From positions 7,465,501-7,529,500 of the forward strand of contig NZ_JBEJGX010000003.1 in NCBI RefSeq assembly GCF_040253635.1: a stretch of 64,000 nucleotides of DNA, given 5' to 3'. Below, one piece after another: positions 34,756 to 43,619 of this stretch. Below the pieces are notes generated by a model that was given only the letters and a program-made list of their open reading frames with translations, was not told the origin of the DNA and did not search any database. Made by a program: the position numbers and the translations under genes. The stretch comes from Streptomyces sp. Edi2. GTDB taxonomy: Bacteria; Actinomycetota; Actinomycetes; Streptomycetales; Streptomycetaceae. Every line of letters begins with the position of its first letter. Position 1 is the stretch's first letter.

Positions 34756-36417
34756 GTGACTCCAGAAGATCTTGCAGTCGTCATCTCCGACGGCATACAC
34801 ACGGCTATCCGGTCCGGACGTATCTCCGCAGAGGTGCCCCGGGAGATCCGTGTGGAGCGCCCCCGGCACCGCAGCCATGGCGACTACTCGACCAACGTCG
34901 CCCTGCAGCTCGCCAAGTCCGCCGGGCTGCCTGCCCGCACTGTCGCCGAGGTGCTGGCGCCGCTGGTGGGCGCGGCCGCCGCAGTCGCGAAGGCCGAGGT
35001 GGCGGGACCCGGGTTCTTGAACATCACTCTGGAGCGCGCGGCGATCGGCGCCTTGGCGCGCGACATCGTCCTGGCCGGTGACGCCTACGGCCGTTCGGAC
35101 CGGCTCGGCGGCCTCCGGCTCAATCTGGAGTTCGTCTCGGCGAACCCCACCGGACCGGTGCACATCGGCGGGGCCCGGTGGGCAGTCGTGGGTGACGTGC
35201 TTGCCCGGCTGCTCGAGGCAGCGGGTGCAGACGTGTCACGGGAGTACTACTTCAACGACGCCGGCGGGCAGATCGACCGCTTCGTCCGCTCGCTGCTCGC
35301 CGCGGCGCAGGGCTCACCGGCGCCCGGGGACGGCTACAGCGGCGCGTACATCGAGGAGATCGCCGCCACGGTACTGAGCCGGCGGCCCGGGACCCTGGAA
35401 CTGGCGGAGACCGAGGCCGCCGCCGTCTTCCGGGCGGAGGGCACGGCGCTGATGTTCGACGAGATCAAGACGTCGCTCACCGCGTTCGGTACCCGCTTCG
35501 ACGTCTACTTCAACGAGAAGGACCTGCACGACAAGGGCGACCTGGACGCTGCCGTCGCCCGTCTGCGGGAGGGCGGTCACGTCTACGAGGACGAGGGAGC
35601 GGTCTGGCTGCGCACCACGGACTTCGGTGACGACAAGGACCGCGTCCTGGTGAAGAGCGACGGTTCCTGGACGTACTTCACCGCGGACTGCGCGTACTAC
35701 CTCAACAAGCGGTCCCGGGGCTTCGAGCGGGCCGTCATCATGCTCGGTGCCGACCACGCGGGCTATGTGGGCCGGATGCGGGCCATGGCGGCCTGCTTCG
35801 GTGACGACCCGGACACGCATCTGGAGATCCTGATCGGCCAACTGGTCAATCTGGTCAAGGACGGTGCGCCGGTCCGGATGAGCAAGCGGGCGGGCACGGT
35901 CGTCACCTTGGACGACCTGGTCGAGGCGGTGGGCGTGGACGCCGCGCGGTACGCGCTGGCGCGGGCCGCCGTGGACACGATGATCGATCTCGATATCGAC
36001 CTGCTCACCCGGCAGTCGAACGACAACCCCGTCTACTACGTCCAGTACGCGCACACCCGGCCGTGCGCCGTACAGCGCAGGGCGGAGGAAGCCGGGATCG
36101 TCAAGGGCACACCGGAGGACTTCGACCCCTCGTTGCTCACCCATGAGCGGGAGGCCGACCTGCTGGGCATGCTGGCCGAATTCCCGCAGGTCGTGGCCAC
36201 CGCCGCCACGCTGCGCGAGCCACACCGGGTCGCGCACTACCTGGAGCAGCTGGCCGGCACCTACCACCGCTTCTACGACGCCTGCCGGGTCCTGCCGCGG
36301 GCCGGCGAGAGCCCGGACGACCGCACCCGGGCCAGGTTGTGGCTCACGGAGGCCAGCAGGCTGGTACTGCGCAACGGGCTGCAACTGCTCGGAGTCTCCG
36401 CACCGGAACGGATGTGA
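34756..36417 (+). CDS. argS: arginine--tRNA ligase
   Basis: 553-aa class I aminoacyl-tRNA synthetase charging tRNA-Arg. Seen: the N-terminal Add-1 domain (RPRHRSHGDYSTNVALQLAKSAG), the HIGH-like SANPTGPVHIGGARW near residue 130, the KMSKS-like RMSKRAGT near residue 375, and the C-terminal DALR domain ending GVSAPERM. It is the mycobacterial-type ArgS (same N- and C-termini). GTG 34756 has no Shine-Dalgarno but a TAGCGT-like -10 about 10 bases upstream, suggesting a leaderless mRNA. Streptomyces often carry a second, different ArgS; whether this is the only copy cannot be seen here. A hairpin terminator follows. Confidence 0.95.
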   Translation: MTPEDLAVVISDGIHTAIRSGRISAEVPREIRVERPRHRSHGDYSTNVALQLAKSAGLPARTVAEVLAPLVGAAAAVAKAEVAGPGFLNITLERAAIGALARDIVLAGDAYGRSDRLGGLRLNLEFVSANPTGPVHIGGARWAVVGDVLARLLEAAGADVSREYYFNDAGGQIDRFVRSLLAAAQGSPAPGDGYSGAYIEEIAATVLSRRPGTLELAETEAAAVFRAEGTALMFDEIKTSLTAFGTRFDVYFNEKDLHDKGDLDAAVARLREGGHVYEDEGAVWLRTTDFGDDKDRVLVKSDGSWTYFTADCAYYLNKRSRGFERAVIMLGADHAGYVGRMRAMAACFGDDPDTHLEILIGQLVNLVKDGAPVRMSKRAGTVVTLDDLVEAVGVDAARYALARAAVDTMIDLDIDLLTRQSNDNPVYYVQYAHTRPCAVQRRAEEAGIVKGTPEDFDPSLLTHEREADLLGMLAEFPQVVATAATLREPHRVAHYLEQLAGTYHRFYDACRVLPRAGESPDDRTRARLWLTEASRLVLRNGLQLLGVSAPERM

Positions 36418-36456
36418 GCGCGAGCGCTGCGCACCACAACAACCGGCAATCACATC

Positions 36457-36489
36457 GCGCTCGCCCGCGGACCCGGCGCGGGCGAGCGC
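36457..36489 (+). terminator. terminator of argS
   Basis: Perfect 13-bp arms GCGCTCGCCCGCG / CGCGGGCGAGCGC with a 7-nt loop, 40 bases after the argS stop. Confidence 0.75.
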
Positions 36490-36510
36490 CGGGTCCTTCC
36501 CGGTCCTGTG

Positions 36511-37413
36511 TCAGACGAAGTCGACGCGCTCTTCGCTGACGGGGTATCCCGCCGTCGCGAAATGTGCGGCCATCGGGAAGTTCCCCTGGTCGGTCGCGGC
36601 CACGATGCGCGTTGCGCCTCGCGCCACCAGGTCCTGGGTGCACTCGATCAGCAGGTCGTAGGCGTAGCCGTGCCCGCGCTGCTCGGGGAGGACGCCGATG
36701 AAGCCGATGCAGGAGCCTGCTGAGTTATGGGCGGGAACGTGGAGGCCTGCCGGCTCGCCGGCTCGGGTGTAGGCCACCCGCCACCAGTCCCGTGGGGACG
36801 TCGCACTGGTGAGGAGGCCGAGGAGTTCTTCGACGGCGCCGTCCCTGCCGTACTGCGCGATGTCGTGCAGGTCATGGGCGTCCAAGGAGCCTTCCTGGAT
36901 ACGGCGCACCACGCCCCGGATGGCGTTGTCGTCCGGCTCCGGCCGGTACTCCAGGCGCCCGGTGCGCTCCGGGAGCGGGCAGTCGGAGGTCCAGGTGTAG
37001 CGGTAGCGTTCGACCAGCTTCCGGAGGCCGGCCGCCTCGGCTGCGGCCATCCGGGCCTCGGCTGCGGCCCGCACGTCCGGCTTGTCGCGCCGGCCGGGCG
37101 GCAGTAGCAGGCTGTACTCGGCGTGGAAAGGCGCGGCGCGCAGCAGTTGGACAGCGGCCTCGCCGTCGGTGAAGTCGAACCAGTCGAGGGCGAGGGGCTG
37201 GTCGTCCTCGGGCCTGGCCCACCAGGCCGCGCGGGCGACGACGATGCCATTGCGCAGGGCGACCCAGGTCCAATCGGGCCGGTACTGGCCGCCGTCGGCA
37301 ATCATGCCGTAGGCGTCGCCGAGCAGGGCGCGGCCGATGATGCCCGGGTCGGGCAGGGAGGCGAAGAGGGGGGTCTCGCCCGCGGTGAGCGGACGGATGA
37401 CCAGTTCAGTCAT
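36511..37413 (-). CDS. GNAT-family N-acetyltransferase
   Basis: 300-aa cytosolic acetyl-CoA-dependent acyltransferase. The acetyl-CoA loop is GFIGVLPEQRGHGYAYDLL near residues 237-255, followed by ATDQGNFPMAAHFATAGYP, the usual last strands. The N-terminal half (LFASLPDPGIIGRALLG ... AWWARPEDDQPLALDWFDF) is a degenerate second GNAT-like domain, giving a tandem architecture. Substrate unknown. It stands alone, convergent with argS. Confidence 0.85.
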   Translation of the reverse strand: MTELVIRPLTAGETPLFASLPDPGIIGRALLGDAYGMIADGGQYRPDWTWVALRNGIVVARAAWWARPEDDQPLALDWFDFTDGEAAVQLLRAAPFHAEYSLLLPPGRRDKPDVRAAAEARMAAAEAAGLRKLVERYRYTWTSDCPLPERTGRLEYRPEPDDNAIRGVVRRIQEGSLDAHDLHDIAQYGRDGAVEELLGLLTSATSPRDWWRVAYTRAGEPAGLHVPAHNSAGSCIGFIGVLPEQRGHGYAYDLLIECTQDLVARGATRIVAATDQGNFPMAAHFATAGYPVSEERVDFV

Positions 37414-37807
37414 GGTGAAGCGATCCTTCGGGAGAGTGACGCGCTCCCGGATCAGACCGGAGACGCCCGGTGGACGGGGCGGGAGCGCAAAGCTGTCGTG
37501 GTGGGCATCGCTCTCGCCTCCTTATCCGTGATCACGGGCGTGCGCTCACCCTAGGCGCGGTCGCTCGCAGAGGTCCAGGAATTATCCGCAGCGAAGCGGT
37601 AACCCGGGGGAGTCGACGGGGAGCTGAGCGCGAGCGAAGGCCCCACGAGACGCGCCAAGTCTCGCCTGCACAACACACCACAGAGGCGAACCCCGTTACA
37701 TGGCTATGACATAGCCGACTTGAGTAGCTGTCACCACCCAAGTAGGTTCACTATGAACCGAGTTCTACTACATGCCGGCGTCCCCTCGCCGGAAGGATGG
37801 ACGCCCC
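37414..37807. promoter_or_regulatory. divergent gap with two perfect palindromes
   Basis: 394 bases between the acetyltransferase and DD-carboxypeptidase genes. GGCTATG-A-CATAGCC (37702-37716) and GGTTCA-CTA-TGAACC (37745-37759) are both perfect inverted repeats, 92-106 and 49-63 bases before the carboxypeptidase start. The rest is featureless. Confidence 0.6.
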
Positions 37808-38863
37808 ATGGGTTCCCACGCCCGCCCCAACCGCATACACCGCACCGGAGTCCGGATCGCGATGGTCGCACTTGTCGGTGCCGCCCTGCCGATCACCGCC
37901 GGTGGCCTCGCTCAGGCGGCCACCCCCGGCGCCACGCACTCCGCGGACGAGAACGACCAGCAGGGCGGCCAGGCCACCGCCGCGGCGGCCCAGAAGCAGG
38001 GCACGCAGCAGCAGTTGCAGTCCACCGGGGTGGGACGGCACGCTGCCAAGGGCAGGCCTGCTGATGCGCAGGACGCTCCCCAGATCAAGGCCGACCACGC
38101 CTTCCTGCTGGATGCCCGCGACGGCAGCCAGGAGCGGGAGATGTGGGGCGGGGCCAAGGCGGACGAGAGCGTGTCGATGGCCAGCACCACCAAGATCATG
38201 ACGGCCATGGTGGTGCTCAAGCACCCGGAGTGGCTGAACCGGCAGATCACGGTGAAGCAGGAGTACCGGGACTACGTCCAGAAGGTCGGCGGCAGCACCG
38301 CCGACCTCCAGACCGGTGACACGCTGACCGTCGAACAGCTGCTGCACGCCATGCTGATCCCGTCCGGCGACGACGCCGCGATGGCTCTGGCCGACAACTT
38401 CGGCGCCGGGGACACCGCGGACGCGCGGATCGCCGATTTCGTGCGCCAGATGAACGCCGAGGCCCAGCAACTGGGCCTGACCGGCACGCACTTCGACAGC
38501 TTCGACGGCATCTCGCACGGCAACAACCTCGGCACCGCCCGCGACCTGGCCAAGCTCGGCCAGCGCGCCATGCTGAAGCCGGTGTTCGCCGACATCGTGA
38601 AGAACAAGCAGTTCAAGGCCGAGGCCCCGGCCGCCAACGGCCACACCCGGTACTACACCTGGGACACCACCAACACGCTGCTGAGCAGCTACGACGGTGC
38701 CCTGGGCATCAAGACGGGCAGCGGCCCGGAGGCCGGCTACGCCCTCGTCTTCGCCGCCGAGCGCGACAACCGAACCCTGGTCGGCGCGATCCTCAAGGAC
38801 AGCGACGACAAGAGCCGCTTCGACGACGCCACCAAGATGCTCGACTGGGGCTTCGCCCACTGA
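37808..38863 (+). CDS. D-alanyl-D-alanine carboxypeptidase (S11)
   Basis: 351-aa exported penicillin-binding protein trimming the stem pentapeptide of peptidoglycan. Signal peptide at about 1-38, a Gln/Ala-rich linker to ~90, then the serine peptidase domain: the SxxK motif in MASTTK (nucleophile Ser), SGDD at the SxN position (SGDDAAMALADNF) and the KTG motif in GIKTGSG. Asp in place of Asn in SxN is common in Streptomyces members. ATG 37808 follows GGAAGGATGG; an in-frame ATG 12 codons earlier is less likely. A very strong terminator follows. Confidence 0.9.
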   Translation: MGSHARPNRIHRTGVRIAMVALVGAALPITAGGLAQAATPGATHSADENDQQGGQATAAAAQKQGTQQQLQSTGVGRHAAKGRPADAQDAPQIKADHAFLLDARDGSQEREMWGGAKADESVSMASTTKIMTAMVVLKHPEWLNRQITVKQEYRDYVQKVGGSTADLQTGDTLTVEQLLHAMLIPSGDDAAMALADNFGAGDTADARIADFVRQMNAEAQQLGLTGTHFDSFDGISHGNNLGTARDLAKLGQRAMLKPVFADIVKNKQFKAEAPAANGHTRYYTWDTTNTLLSSYDGALGIKTGSGPEAGYALVFAAERDNRTLVGAILKDSDDKSRFDDATKMLDWGFAH

Positions 38864-38887
38864 ACGAGTAGCGAGAGCGTGCGAGAG

Positions 38888-38923
38888 ACGAAGCCCTGCC
38901 GGAGCACTCCGGCAGGGCTTCGT
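38888..38923 (+). terminator. terminator of the DD-carboxypeptidase gene
   Basis: Perfect 17-bp arms (ACGAAGCCCTGCCGGAG and its reverse complement) with only CA between them, 24 bases after the stop. Confidence 0.85.
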
Positions 38924-39002
38924 CGTGGGGCGGGCCACGACGGCGTGCAGCGTGTGACGCAGGACATGCAACCCGCCGGCGGTCCGGCGTGGTCCCTGAG
39001 GC

Positions 39003-41669
39003 GTGCTGCACTCTTCTTCTCTCCCTGCCGCCACCGGCGTGCCGACGGCCGGCACCGTCGACCTGACGGTGGTGGTGCCCGCGTACAACGAGGAGCACCG
39101 GCTGCCTCGGACCCTCGATGCGATCTGCCGCTATCTGCGTTCCTCGCCCGGCCGGCACGCCGACTGGGAGCTGATCGTCGTCGACGACGGTTCCACGGAC
39201 GCCACCGCGGCCGCTGTCCGCGAGGCGGCGGCGGCCGAGCCGCGGATCCGGCTGGTGGGGTCGCCGTCGGGCCCCGGACTGCCTGCCTCGCCCGCGCGCA
39301 ACCACGGCAAGGGCCACGCGGTGCGCCTGGGTGTGCTCGCCTCGCGGGGCGGCCGGGTGCTGGTGACCGACGCCGACCTGGCCACTCCCATCGAGGAAGT
39401 GGCCTTCCTGCACGACCAGCTCGACGCGGGGCACGCCGCCGCGATCGGTTCCCGCGCACAGGCGGGCGCACAGGTCGAGGTGTGCCAGCATCCGCTGCGG
39501 AAGCTGCTCGGCCGGGTGGGAAACGGGGTGATACGGGCGGTCGCCGTGCCCGGTGTCCGTGATACGCAGTGTGGCTTCAAGCTCTTCGACGGCGACCGGG
39601 CACGCGCGGTCTTCGGGCGTTCGCGGGTCGACGGCTGGGGCATCGACGTCGAGATTCTGCGGATGTTCCACGAGGCGAAGTGGCCGGTCGCCGAGGTGCC
39701 GGTGCGCTGGGCGCACCAGGCGGGGTCCAAGGTGCGCGCGCTGGACTACGCCGGAGTACTCCTGGAGCTGGTGCGGCTGCGGGCGCGCGGCGCCCTGCGA
39801 AGGATGCGGCCCGCCGACCGGGTGGTGGTGCTCGGCTATCTGCTGGCGTCCGTATGGCTCTTCAAGGGGTTGTGGGACGACCCCGGCGGGAGCTATCTGA
39901 CCGACAGCGGGCAGGACCAGAACCAGTGGGAGTGGTTCTTCGCGGTCACCGCGCACCATGTCTTCGGGCTGCACGACCCGTTCTTCACCACCCTGCAGAA
40001 CCATCCGCTGGGTGTGAACCTGATGGCGAACACCGCCATGCTCGGGCTGTCCGTCCCGCTCGCACCCGTCACCGCGCTCTTCGGGCCCGCCGTGACCTGG
40101 GCGCTGGTGCTGACCGGCGGCCTGGCCGCGACCGCGGCCGCCTGGTACTGGCTGCTCCTCAAGCGATGCGTACGGTCGCGCCGGGCAGCCGCGCTCGGCG
40201 GGGCCCTGTGTGCCTTCGCGCCGCCGATGATCTCGCACGCCAACGCGCACCCGAACTTCGCCGTGCTGTTCATGATGCCGCTCATCACCGACCGGCTGCT
40301 GAGGCTGTGCGCGGTGCGCGGCAAGGACGGTGCCGGCAAGGACGGTGCCGGCGAGGGCTGTCGTGGCCATGACGGTGGCGGCAAGCACGGCGGCGGCCAT
40401 GACGAAAGTGGCGGAACCACTCGTCGTCGTACCGTCCGGGACGGTGTGGTCCTCGGCCTCCTCCTGACCTACCAGATCTTCCTCGGTGAAGAGGCCCTGC
40501 TGCTGGCAGCCATCGGCCTGCTGCTCTTCGCGGTGGGCTACGCGGCCGCGCGCCCCGCCGTCATCCGGACGGTCTGGCGCGCCCTGGCCCGCGGCCTGGC
40601 CGTCGCCGCGGGTGTCTGTTTGCTGCTGCTCGCCTACCCGCTCGGCCGGCAGTTCTTCGGCGCCCAGAGCTATACCGGTGTGCTGCACGGCCCGACGGGC
40701 AACTCGCCGCGTGCGCTGGTGGAGTTCGCGGGCCGCTCGCTGGCGGGGAACCCGGCCACGGCCGACGCCCTCGCCCTCAACCGCACCGAGCAGAACGCCT
40801 TCTTCGGCTGGCCGCTGGTCGCACTGACCGTTGTGGTGGTCGTGTGGCTGTGGCGCGATCCCCGGGCCCGGGGGCTGGCGACGGCCGCCTTCGGGGCGGT
40901 GCTGCTGTCCCTGGGCCGCACGATTCCGGTGCCGGGCACGGACGTCACGCTGCCGGGGCCATGGCGGCTGCTCCACGACCTCCCGCTGTTCGAATCGGTC
41001 ATCGAATCGCGGATGGCGATGGCGGCGGCCCCCGCGCTCGGCATCCTCCTGGCCCTCGCCTGTGACCGCTGGGACGCGCAGGCCCGGCCCGCCGGCTCCA
41101 CCGGGCGCGTTGCCGCCGACGACCGGGCGCTGAGAGCCGTGGGGTGGGCGGCAGTCACCGCCGCCCTCCTTCCGATAGTGCCGACCCCGCTGGCCACCGT
41201 CGACCGGGCCGCCGTCCCCTCTTTCATTGCCGACGGCACCTGGCGCGCTTCCGTACCGCAGGGCCGCACTCTCGTCCCCGTGCCGCTGCCCGACCCCGCC
41301 CACACCGAGGCCCTGCACTGGCAGACCACCGCCGGCCTCGGCTTTCCGCTGCCCGGCGGCTACTTCAACGGACCGTACGGGCCCGACCGGACCGGCATCT
41401 ACGGCCCGGTGCCCCGCTCCACCTCCGCCCTCCTGAGCGAGGTCAGCCGCACCGGCCGGACCCCGGACATCGGCCCGGCGCAGCGACGGGAAGCCCGCAA
41501 GGATCTGCGCTTCTGGCGGGCGGGGGCGGTCGTGCTCGTTTCGCAACCGGGAGACCAGGCGCTACGTCTCACTGTGCAGCGGCTGATGGGGGCGCCGGGG
41601 CGGTGGATCGGCGGCGTCTGGGTGTGGCAGGTGCACGGGGACACCGGCGCGGGATCGACAGCGGCCTGA
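39003..41669 (+). CDS. GT2 glycosyltransferase fused to a polytopic GT-C-like membrane domain
   Basis: 888-aa protein. Residues ~20-240 are a GT2 domain of the dolichyl-phosphate glucosyl/mannosyl-transferase type: VVVPAYNEEHRLPRTL, VVDDGSTDAT, VTDADLATP (DxD), DTQCGFKLF, GWGIDVEIL, VPVRWAHQAGSKV. From ~275 onward there are about 10 membrane helices and a C-terminal extracytoplasmic part, resembling GT-C enzymes. It may both make a polyprenyl-phosphate sugar and transfer or flip it, for cell-wall or protein glycosylation. A Gly/Lys/His/Asp-rich insert (residues ~440-475) is encoded by a 15-bp tandem repeat. GTG 39003 is the best start; no clear Shine-Dalgarno. Confidence 0.85.
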   Translation: MLHSSSLPAATGVPTAGTVDLTVVVPAYNEEHRLPRTLDAICRYLRSSPGRHADWELIVVDDGSTDATAAAVREAAAAEPRIRLVGSPSGPGLPASPARNHGKGHAVRLGVLASRGGRVLVTDADLATPIEEVAFLHDQLDAGHAAAIGSRAQAGAQVEVCQHPLRKLLGRVGNGVIRAVAVPGVRDTQCGFKLFDGDRARAVFGRSRVDGWGIDVEILRMFHEAKWPVAEVPVRWAHQAGSKVRALDYAGVLLELVRLRARGALRRMRPADRVVVLGYLLASVWLFKGLWDDPGGSYLTDSGQDQNQWEWFFAVTAHHVFGLHDPFFTTLQNHPLGVNLMANTAMLGLSVPLAPVTALFGPAVTWALVLTGGLAATAAAWYWLLLKRCVRSRRAAALGGALCAFAPPMISHANAHPNFAVLFMMPLITDRLLRLCAVRGKDGAGKDGAGEGCRGHDGGGKHGGGHDESGGTTRRRTVRDGVVLGLLLTYQIFLGEEALLLAAIGLLLFAVGYAAARPAVIRTVWRALARGLAVAAGVCLLLLAYPLGRQFFGAQSYTGVLHGPTGNSPRALVEFAGRSLAGNPATADALALNRTEQNAFFGWPLVALTVVVVVWLWRDPRARGLATAAFGAVLLSLGRTIPVPGTDVTLPGPWRLLHDLPLFESVIESRMAMAAAPALGILLALACDRWDAQARPAGSTGRVAADDRALRAVGWAAVTAALLPIVPTPLATVDRAAVPSFIADGTWRASVPQGRTLVPVPLPDPAHTEALHWQTTAGLGFPLPGGYFNGPYGPDRTGIYGPVPRSTSALLSEVSRTGRTPDIGPAQRREARKDLRFWRAGAVVLVSQPGDQALRLTVQRLMGAPGRWIGGVWVWQVHGDTGAGSTAA
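40320..40349 (+). repeat. 15-bp tandem repeat inside the glycosyltransferase gene
   Basis: GGCAAGGACGGTGCC occurs twice in tandem and then degenerates to about 40420, coding for a GKDGA-type low-complexity cytosolic loop. In-frame, so length variation would be tolerated. Confidence 0.7.
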
Positions 41670-41693
41670 ACGCGAGAGTGTGAGCGGCAAGAC

Positions 41694-42245
41694 ATGACCG
41701 GGACCGGACCCGAGGACCGTATCGAGGCCGAGCGGGCGTACACGGAGTACGTCTCCGCCAGGCTGCCCACGCTCCGCCGCATTGCACACCTGCTCTGCAA
41801 GGACTTCCACCGGGCCGACGACGTCGTGCAGACCACCCTCACCAAGCTGTACGTCCACTGGCGGCGCGCCCGCGCGGCCGACGACCTGGACCGCTATGTG
41901 CACACCATGCTCGTCCGGTGCTTCCTCAACGAGCAGCGGCTCGAATGGGCGCGCGTGCGCCTGTCGGGGTCCCCACACGAAACCCCCGGGCTGCCGCCGG
42001 CCGCAGGCGTGCCAGACATCGAGACGCGCACCGTCGTCCACACGGCGCTCCTGCGCGTCCCGGCCCGGCAGCGCGCCGTGCTCGTGCTGCGCTACTTGTG
42101 CGATCTGCCGGTGGCGGAGGTGGCTGGGATCCTGGGCTGTTCGGAGGGAAACGTGAAGAGCCAGTCCGCCCGCGGCCTCACCCGGCTGCGTGCCCAACTC
42201 GGCGGCCAACTGCCCGTATCCGCGGCGTCCAGGAGGGAGGCGTAG
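41694..42245 (+). CDS. SigE-family RNA polymerase sigma factor (ECF)
   Basis: 183-aa ECF sigma factor of the actinomycete SigE/SigM-like group. Region 2 is at about residues 15-85 (LPTLRRIAHLLCKDFHRADDVVQTTLTKLYVHWRRA) and region 4 at about 118-170 (LLRVPARQRAVLVLRYLCDLPVAEVAGILGCSEGNVKSQSARGLTRL). It directs transcription of an unknown regulon; the next gene, 5 bases downstream, encodes a membrane protein typical of its partner. It follows the glycosyltransferase by 24 bases and may be co-transcribed with it. Confidence 0.92.
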   Translation: MTGTGPEDRIEAERAYTEYVSARLPTLRRIAHLLCKDFHRADDVVQTTLTKLYVHWRRARAADDLDRYVHTMLVRCFLNEQRLEWARVRLSGSPHETPGLPPAAGVPDIETRTVVHTALLRVPARQRAVLVLRYLCDLPVAEVAGILGCSEGNVKSQSARGLTRLRAQLGGQLPVSAASRREA

Positions 42246-42250
42246 CGGCC

Positions 42251-42811
42251 GTGCACGACGACGAACTGGAACGGGAAGCAGCCCAGCTGCTCACCCCGCT
42301 GCACGATTTCGAACCGGGGCCCGGGGCGCCAGGGGTGGATGTGGCCCGCGCCATTCGGCAGGGGCGGCAGCGGCGACGGGTCCGCGGGGCGGCACTGCCG
42401 GTGCTCGCGGCAGCCGTGGTCGCGGTGGTGGCCGTGGCCTTCTTGCTGGTGATCCACGCCCTGCCCGGCAGCCGCAGCGTGCCACCCGCCGACCGTCCGC
42501 TCACCCCCAAGCCAGGGCCGTCCGCCGCCCGCACACCGACCCCGAGCAGCACCACGGATCCCCCTTCGCAGGCACCGAGCCCGCCCCCGGGCCCCACGGA
42601 AACACCGACAGATACGTCGACTCCGACACTGACCGGCACACCGACCGAAACGCCAACCGATACGTCGACATCTCCCACAGGAACTCCCTCGGGTACAGGG
42701 ACTCCCTCGGGCACGGCGACGCCGAGCTCACGTGCGCGGGTCACTGCGACCCCCACCACCGGTGCCCCGGATCAGAAGCCTTCCGGTGCGGATCTGGTGC
42801 GACACGCCTGA
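42251..42811 (+). CDS. membrane protein, probable sigma-factor partner
   Basis: 186-aa protein. A cytosolic N-terminal ~55 residues (HDDELEREAAQLLTPLHDFEP) are followed by one membrane helix (ALPVLAAAVVAVVAVAFLLVIHAL) and a long extracellular Thr/Pro/Ser tail with ETPTDTST repeats, probably wall-spanning or glycosylated. GTG 42251 lies 5 bases after the sigma-factor stop. No ZAS zinc motif (HxxxCxxC) is seen, so it is anti-sigma-like by position rather than by motif. Confidence 0.7.
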   Translation: MHDDELEREAAQLLTPLHDFEPGPGAPGVDVARAIRQGRQRRRVRGAALPVLAAAVVAVVAVAFLLVIHALPGSRSVPPADRPLTPKPGPSAARTPTPSSTTDPPSQAPSPPPGPTETPTDTSTPTLTGTPTETPTDTSTSPTGTPSGTGTPSGTATPSSRARVTATPTTGAPDQKPSGADLVRHA

Positions 42812-42862
42812 ACTGGCCCAGACAACGAGCAAGGCCCCGGTCACCGACCTGGGCCTCAACTA

Positions 42863-42893
42863 CGGAGCGGACTACGGGAATCGAATCCGCGCG
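42863..42893 (-). other. tRNA-like 3'-end fragment
   Basis: On the minus strand this reads like a tRNA T-arm and acceptor end: the T-loop word GGATTCGATTCCC followed by GTAGTCCGCTCC, similar to actinomycete tRNA-Gly 3' ends that serve as attachment sites. Nothing upstream folds into the rest of a tRNA. It may be the leftover of an integration site, or chance. Confidence 0.35.
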
Positions 42894-42961
42894 CTGCGCT
42901 CGGAAATCAGGGGCTTTCGGGCGCCTAATATCCGGCCGAGCGATAAAGCAGGCATGACCGG

Positions 42962-43004
42962 CGGCGAGGGACGGGCCGCCGAGCAGTCGGCCCGTCCCTC
43001 GCCG
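42962..43004 (+). terminator. strong terminator after the sigma-factor operon
   Basis: Perfect 17-bp arms CGGCGAGGGACGGGCCG / CGGCCCGTCCCTCGCCG with a 9-nt loop. It lies in the 433-base gap 42812-43244, which contains no gene; the remainder after 43020 is unremarkable. Confidence 0.8.
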
Positions 43005-43244
43005 TACCCCTTCTCAAGCCGGTCTTGATCGACGTACTGGTGAAAGGTGCCTGAGTGCAGACGGGTCGGGAAGCGTCCTCGAGGGCTCCGCAAGAAAGCC
43101 GGTGCCGGCTTGGCGTCATCGTCGCCTCACCGGACTTTGTACGCCACGGTCCGAGCGGGACGGGCGTAGCGCAGCGGGCTGTACCCGTGGGAGCTTGTAC
43201 AGCCCGCAGCATGTGTGCGGGCGTGTCAGCCGGGGCGTCGGACC

Positions 43245-43619
43245 TCAGCGGCGCTCGCAGGCAAGTGTCAGGCACAGCATCAGCACCTCGTAGGGGGTGT
43301 TGTCGCTCTGTGCAGGGGGCGTCTCCTCGGAGTCCGCGACGAACCGCCACTGCGATGGCTGGGCGTGCTCGGTCTCTCCCTTCTTATCCACCTCGACGTG
43401 GAGTGTGCGGGCCTGCGGATCGTTCGTCTCGACGAGCACTTCGTCGCTGTCGACCGAGAAGTGGTCGTGTAACAGGACCAGACCGAACCGGTCCAGGTTG
43501 CCGTGCTTCTCCAGCACGGCCTTGATGTCCCTGGCGAACTCCGCGTCCTGTGGGCCGAGCGGTTCTGCGTCTTCGAAGCGAGGAAGGTGGTGCGATGCGC
43601 GGCTGGTCTGCGTAGGCAT
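43245..43619 (-). CDS. hypothetical protein
   Basis: 124-aa cytosolic acidic protein, not recognised. ATG 43619 is chosen because AAGGGAG lies upstream; 42 earlier in-frame codons lack support. It contains FARDIKAVLEKHGNLDRFGLVLLHDHFSVDSDEVLVE and ends in a short hydrophobic helix (YEVLMLCLTLACERR). It is divergent from the CdiI-like gene 303 bases away, so the two could share a promoter region; a link to toxin immunity is only positional. Confidence 0.65.
   Translation of the reverse strand: MPTQTSRASHHLPRFEDAEPLGPQDAEFARDIKAVLEKHGNLDRFGLVLLHDHFSVDSDEVLVETNDPQARTLHVEVDKKGETEHAQPSQWRFVADSEETPPAQSDNTPYEVLMLCLTLACERR

Noticed and set aside
38793..41546. 917-codon minus-strand open frame opposite the glycosyltransferase
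   Set aside because: High-GC shadow; Gly/His/Arg-rich with no domain, while the plus-strand frame has clear GT2 motifs.
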